The notes below the pieces were generated by a model, which saw only the letters and a program-made list of their open reading frames with translations, did no database searches and was not told where the DNA came from. Shown in pieces: positions 6,772-9,357 of a stretch of DNA of 9,357 nt. A program made the translations under genes and the position numbers. The stretch's first letter is position 1. Every line of letters begins with the position of its first letter. Source of the stretch: an uncultured Clostridiaceae bacterium (GTDB taxonomy: Bacteria; Bacillota; Clostridia; Lachnospirales; Lachnospiraceae); assembly GCA_958441075.1 (NCBI GenBank), contig CAUCBQ010000083.1, positions 1 to 9,357 of the forward strand, given 5' to 3'.

Positions 6772-6790
6772 AATCAGACCCCTCTGTTTT
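6761..6790 (+). terminator. Intrinsic terminator of the metallophosphoesterase gene
   Basis: GAGGGGCCTG (6761-6770) pairs with CAGACCCCTC (6775-6784), a 10-bp stem with one mismatch and an AAAT loop, followed by TGTTTT. The stop codon TGA (6769-6771) lies within the hairpin. The minus-strand gene ends 19 bases downstream of the stem, so the stem may also slow opposing transcription, though the T-run favours the plus strand. Confidence 0.75.
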
Positions 6791-6802
6791 ATGGAATACG
6801 AC

Positions 6803-8122
6803 TCAGCGCGCCATTTTTTTCTTTTCTTCTTCCACGGTGATTCGTGATTCCTCCAGCGTACAGCCAAGAACCTTAATGAGCGTTTCCTTTTCCATCGTGG
6901 GCGCATAGTAGAAGCCCTGCTGGTATTCACATTCATAGCCGTTTAAGGTATTTAACTGGTTTTGTGTTTCTACGCCTTCAGCGATAATATGGATGTTTAA
7001 ATTCTTTGCGATCTGGATCAGGCCCCCGGCGATAGCTGCACAGGAGGGATTTGTTTCCAGCTGCCATACAAACATACGCTCCAGCTTTACTGTGTTTACC
7101 GGAAGGTCAAGTACGCCTGTAACAGGAACACAGCCGGAACCGAAATGATTCAGCACCAGCTCCACGCCAAGGTGAGCCAGCTCCTGCATGGTAATATTTA
7201 CATTTAAATAAACAGAGGACAAAGCTGTGTCATCCAGCTCCAAAGCCAGTTTTCCGGCTGGGATATGGAACCGCGTAATCACATCCTCTACCTTGTCTAC
7301 AAAATCCTCCTGGGTTAACAGAAGGGGGGATACGGGAATACAGATGGATTCAAACTCCTTTCCCTCTTCTATCAGACGGGCAATAAAACGGCCCGCATCC
7401 TCCAGCGCATAATAGCCCACGGCCCGGATCTGGCCGGAGTCCTCTGCAATGGGCATAAATTCAGCTGCGCCGATCAGTCCCAATCCCTGAATAAAAATAC
7501 GCATATAGGAATCAGCCCTTGTAAAGCGGCCATTCTCCAGGCTGTAGGTAGGGCGGTAACGGACTTCAATCTCATTTTTCTCCAGAGCGGTCTGCAGATA
7601 GCGGGCAATGGCCTGACGGCGCAGGGCCTGTTCGTGGAGCTTGGAGTCAAAGACGGCATACTGGTTTGGACCATATTCCTCAGCAGCAGATACAGCCGTA
7701 TCCAGATTCTTTAAAAGGGAGGACATATCCTCTCCATAGGCAGGGCAGGAGCAGATGCCGATCTGGGCGGAGCAGACACAGTCCAGATCCCACACGGTCC
7801 AGACGTGTTCAAAACGCTCTAAGATCCGGGCAGCCAGATCGCAGGCCTGTCCCTCTTTGGCACCATCCAGCACAATCATAAACTCCACGCCGATATAGCG
7901 GAAAACATTTCCATGAGCTGTTTCGTTCAGATACTCTGTGATCTGGGAAAGCAGCTCTTCACAATAATCATATCCAAAGGTTTTATTAAGGTTTTTAAAA
8001 TTCTGAAGATAGACTTTCATTACCACACCTTTGGATGGAAGCGTAAAAGACCGGGCTTCCTGTTCACGGAGCAGCTCCGGGGCGCCTTCTGTTTCTTTTT
8101 TATTCTTTTTAAACCATTCCAT
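6803..8122 (-). CDS. Cytoplasmic GGDEF-EAL protein with both domains degenerate
   Basis: This 439-residue protein has no signal peptide or membrane helix. Residues about 30-160 have a GGDEF fold pattern (FKNLNKTFGYDYCEELL, VFRYIGVEFMIVL, IGICSCPAYGED, AEEYGPNQYAVFD). The signature is IGVEF instead of GGDEF, and the two Asp residues of the usual D-x-D-x-FK are Y38 and Q40, so diguanylate cyclase activity is unlikely. Residues about 170-415 form an EAL domain. Its metal-binding positions are altered: EAL is D204-S205-Y206, the N of the NxS block is P263, and the DDFG pair is N325-H326. E295 (LALELDD), K346, AEGVET and QQGFYY remain. I infer no or little phosphodiesterase activity and a possible role as a c-di-GMP or nucleotide sensor. 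The ATG at 8122 is chosen over the in-frame ATG at 8152 because GGGAGGT (8129-8135) lies six bases upstream of it. The tail is Glu/Lys-rich. It is transcribed alone from the promoter at 8184-8212. Confidence 0.9.
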   Translation of the reverse strand: MEWFKKNKKETEGAPELLREQEARSFTLPSKGVVMKVYLQNFKNLNKTFGYDYCEELLSQITEYLNETAHGNVFRYIGVEFMIVLDGAKEGQACDLAARILERFEHVWTVWDLDCVCSAQIGICSCPAYGEDMSSLLKNLDTAVSAAEEYGPNQYAVFDSKLHEQALRRQAIARYLQTALEKNEIEVRYRPTYSLENGRFTRADSYMRIFIQGLGLIGAAEFMPIAEDSGQIRAVGYYALEDAGRFIARLIEEGKEFESICIPVSPLLLTQEDFVDKVEDVITRFHIPAGKLALELDDTALSSVYLNVNITMQELAHLGVELVLNHFGSGCVPVTGVLDLPVNTVKLERMFVWQLETNPSCAAIAGGLIQIAKNLNIHIIAEGVETQNQLNTLNGYECEYQQGFYYAPTMEKETLIKVLGCTLEESRITVEEEKKKMAR

Positions 8123-8183
8123 ATATGGACCTCCCTGTATCGTATGTGACATTCAGATCCTCTGCAGCACACCAATATATTCC

Positions 8184-8212
8184 ATTATAATACAATACAG
8201 GCAAAATCTCAA
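8184..8212 (-). promoter_or_regulatory. Strong sigma-A promoter of the degenerate GGDEF-EAL gene
   Basis: On the minus strand TTGAGA (-35, 8207-8212), a 17-base spacer and a perfect TATAAT (-10, 8184-8189) are present. The predicted start is near 8177, so the leader is about 55 bases and supports the ATG at 8122. Confidence 0.82.
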
Positions 8213-8259
8213 TTTTAATTTAAAAATGCTGAAAAATATAAAAGTTGTTTCCTTTTTCT

Positions 8260-8287
8260 TTGCAAATTGACCGGAGTATGATATACT
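8260..8287 (+). promoter_or_regulatory. Extended -10 promoter of pyrH
   Basis: TTGCAA (8260-8265) and TATACT (8282-8287) are 16 bases apart. A TG dinucleotide one base upstream of the -10 (8279-8280) gives an extended -10 element that would compensate for the weak -35. The predicted start is near 8294, just before the leader hairpin. Confidence 0.65.
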
Positions 8288-8297
8288 GTTGTAAGAG

Positions 8298-8332
8298 TAT
8301 CAGCTGACGTCATTTGGGGCTGGCAGCTGATA
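8298..8332 (+). promoter_or_regulatory. Leader hairpin upstream of pyrH
   Basis: TATCAGCTG (8298-8306) and CAGCTGATA (8324-8332) are exact reverse complements, giving a 9-bp stem with a 17-base loop. It would sit at the very 5' end of the pyrH transcript and end 8 bases before the AAGGAGAG ribosome binding site. No T-run follows, so it is not a terminator. It could protect the mRNA end, modulate translation, or act as a DNA dyad for a regulator, since each arm contains the palindrome CAGCTG. Confidence 0.6.
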
Positions 8333-8356
8333 AGTGAACAAAGGAGAGATCCATCC

Positions 8357-9058
8357 ATGAAAATGAACCGAGTATTTTTAAAATTAAGCGGCGAGGCTCT
8401 GGCCGGACCGAAAAAGACCGGGTTTGACGAGGACACGGTAAAAGAGGTAGCCAGACAGGTAAAGCTTTCTGTGGACGCAGGCGTCCAGGTAGGTATTGTC
8501 ATCGGCGGCGGCAACTTTTGGAGGGGCCGCACCAGCGAGGCCATTGACCGCACAAAAGCGGATCAGATTGGTATGCTGGCTACCATCATGAACTGCATCT
8601 ATGTATCTGAGATTTTCCGGAATGCAGGGATGAAAACCCAGATTTTAACACCCTTTGAGTGCGGATCTATGACAAAGCTGTTTTCAAAGGACCGCGCCAA
8701 CAGGTATTTTGAACGGGGAATGGTGGTATTTTTTGCAGGCGGAACCGGCCATCCATACTTTTCTACGGATACGGGAATTGCCCTGCGGGCCATTGAGATG
8801 GATGCAGACTGTATTCTGCTGGCAAAGGCTATTGACGGCGTTTATGACAGCGATCCCAAGCTGAATCCTGAGGCTAAAAAGTACGATACCATTTCCATTC
8901 AGGAGGTTATTGACAGGCAGCTGGCAGTGGTAGACCTGACAGCTTCTATTATGTGCATGGAGCATAAGATGCCTATGGCAGTATTCAGCCTGAATGAACC
9001 GGACGGTATTGCAAACGCTATGCAGGGCAGGATCAACGGAACCATCGTCACCGCATAA
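8357..9058 (+). CDS. pyrH: UMP kinase
   Basis: This 233-residue protein has the normal length and motifs of bacterial UMP kinase, which phosphorylates UMP to UDP with ATP in the cytoplasm for pyrimidine nucleotide supply. Visible blocks are FLKLSGEAL (K9, S11-G12) at the N-terminus, VIGGGNFWRG, ADQIGMLAT with D69, the GTGHPYFSTDTGIALRA uridylate site, and AKAIDGVYDSDP in the ATP region. UMP kinase is a hexameric amino-acid-kinase-fold enzyme unrelated to eukaryotic UMP/CMP kinases and is usually regulated by UTP and GTP. The start is supported by AAGGAGAG (8341-8348), eight bases before the ATG. It has its own promoter and is followed 77 bases later by frr, the conserved pyrH-frr pair. The rpsB-tsf genes that precede pyrH in many Firmicutes are not next to it here; a divergent EAL gene is. 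Confidence 0.98.
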   Translation: MKMNRVFLKLSGEALAGPKKTGFDEDTVKEVARQVKLSVDAGVQVGIVIGGGNFWRGRTSEAIDRTKADQIGMLATIMNCIYVSEIFRNAGMKTQILTPFECGSMTKLFSKDRANRYFERGMVVFFAGGTGHPYFSTDTGIALRAIEMDADCILLAKAIDGVYDSDPKLNPEAKKYDTISIQEVIDRQLAVVDLTASIMCMEHKMPMAVFSLNEPDGIANAMQGRINGTIVTA

Positions 9059-9060
9059 TT

Positions 9061-9117
9061 TCCGGCAGGGCACAGGCGCCGCCGGATATAAATTTTATAA
9101 AAACAGGCCGTCAGGCC
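9061..9117 (+). other. pyrH-frr spacer with two small GC hairpins
   Basis: TCCGGC (9061-9066) pairs with GCCGGA (9081-9086), and GGCC (9106-9109) pairs with GGCC (9114-9117). They are separated by an AT-rich run. Neither has a following T-run, so read-through into frr is expected. They may set mRNA processing or relative expression, or have no role. Confidence 0.35.
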
Positions 9118-9135
9118 CGCATTACAGGAGGACAT

Positions 9136-9357
9136 ATGGAAGATTTAAAATTTTATGAGGATAAGATGAATAAGACACTGGATGTACTGGCATCCGATTA
9201 CGCTGCCATCCGCGCAGGCCGTGCCAATCCACACGTTCTTGACAAAATCAGAGTTGATTACTACGGTACTCCCACCCCTATTCAGCAGGTGGGCAACGTA
9301 TCTGTGCCGGAGGCACGCATGATCGTAATCCAGCCATGGGAGAAGAGCCTGTTAAAA
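9136..9357 (+). CDS. frr: Ribosome recycling factor, N-terminal part; continues beyond the window
   Basis: The first 74 residues of ribosome recycling factor (normally about 185) are present and the frame is open to the last base. The protein splits post-termination 70S ribosomes together with EF-G, releasing mRNA and tRNA. The visible part has the family's conserved features: a long first helix (MEDLKFYEDKMNKTLDVL), the IRAGRANPHVLDKI motif, DYYGTPTPIQQV, and VPEARMIVIQPWEKS, which begins the connection to domain II. AGGAGG at 9126-9131 precedes the ATG by four bases. It lies downstream of pyrH on the same strand and is probably co-transcribed with it. Confidence 0.97.
   Translation, partial: MEDLKFYEDKMNKTLDVLASDYAAIRAGRANPHVLDKIRVDYYGTPTPIQQVGNVSVPEARMIVIQPWEKSLLK

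Noticed and set aside
8120..8152. ATG at 8152 (minus strand) as the start of the GGDEF-EAL protein.
   Set aside because: The GGGAGGT site at 8129-8135 lies between this ATG and the ATG at 8122, and has correct spacing only for the latter.
9061..9117. Terminator between pyrH and frr.
   Set aside because: The small GC stems are not followed by a T-run, and pyrH-frr is a conserved co-transcribed pair.
1..9357. CRISPR arrays, insertion sequences, toxin-antitoxin or phage-defence genes.
   Set aside because: No regularly spaced repeats, transposase motifs, paired terminal repeats or small toxin-like pairs were seen on either strand.

Overview
The window looks like chromosomal DNA from a low-to-mid GC anaerobic Firmicute, most likely a gut Lachnospiraceae (Clostridium cluster XIVa). 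This is inferred from strong AGGAGG-type ribosome binding sites, TTGACA/TATAAT promoters with 17-base spacers, a reversed-order family 3 glycosidase, a YG/GW-repeat wall-binding protein and a DUF4317-type protein. I see no mobile element, CRISPR array, tRNA or rRNA. No stretch longer than about 250 bases lacks a gene.

Bases 1-4368 (+ strand) form a tightly packed, probably single operon entered part-way through its first gene. It holds a domain-permuted GH3 beta-glycosidase with a C-terminal membrane anchor, an EamA/DMT-family exporter that overlaps it by 20 bases, a YvbK-like GNAT acetyltransferase, and a short DUF4317-like protein. After an ATGA overlap comes a 46-codon ORF that reads like the last piece of a GH88 unsaturated glucuronyl hydrolase. 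I interpret that last piece as a gene relic left at a rearrangement junction.

Bases 4365-5840 (- strand) encode a secreted, highly acidic protein made almost entirely of wall/choline-binding-type aromatic repeats, with no enzymatic domain. It converges on the operon above and diverges from a YfcE/MJ0936-type metallophosphoesterase (6028-6771, +) that carries an unusual C-terminal extension of about 85 residues. The divergent intergenic region shows a good sigma-A promoter for each gene. The phosphoesterase ends in a hairpin terminator that overlaps its stop codon.

Bases 6803-8122 (- strand) encode a cytoplasmic GGDEF-EAL protein. Both domains have lost signature residues (IGVEF for GGDEF, DSY for EAL, NH for the DD pair), so it is probably a c-di-GMP receptor or regulatory pseudo-enzyme. 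It has a near-consensus promoter.

Bases 8260-9357 (+ strand) are housekeeping: pyrH (UMP kinase) and the start of frr (ribosome recycling factor). pyrH has its own extended -10 promoter and a perfect 9-bp hairpin in its leader. rpsB and tsf, which often precede pyrH in Firmicutes, are not upstream here.

I found no complete new multi-gene system. The points most worth a second look are the GH88 relic, the doubly degenerate GGDEF-EAL protein, the higher-order acidic repeat in the wall protein, the half-length DUF4317 protein, the phosphoesterase extension and the pyrH leader hairpin.
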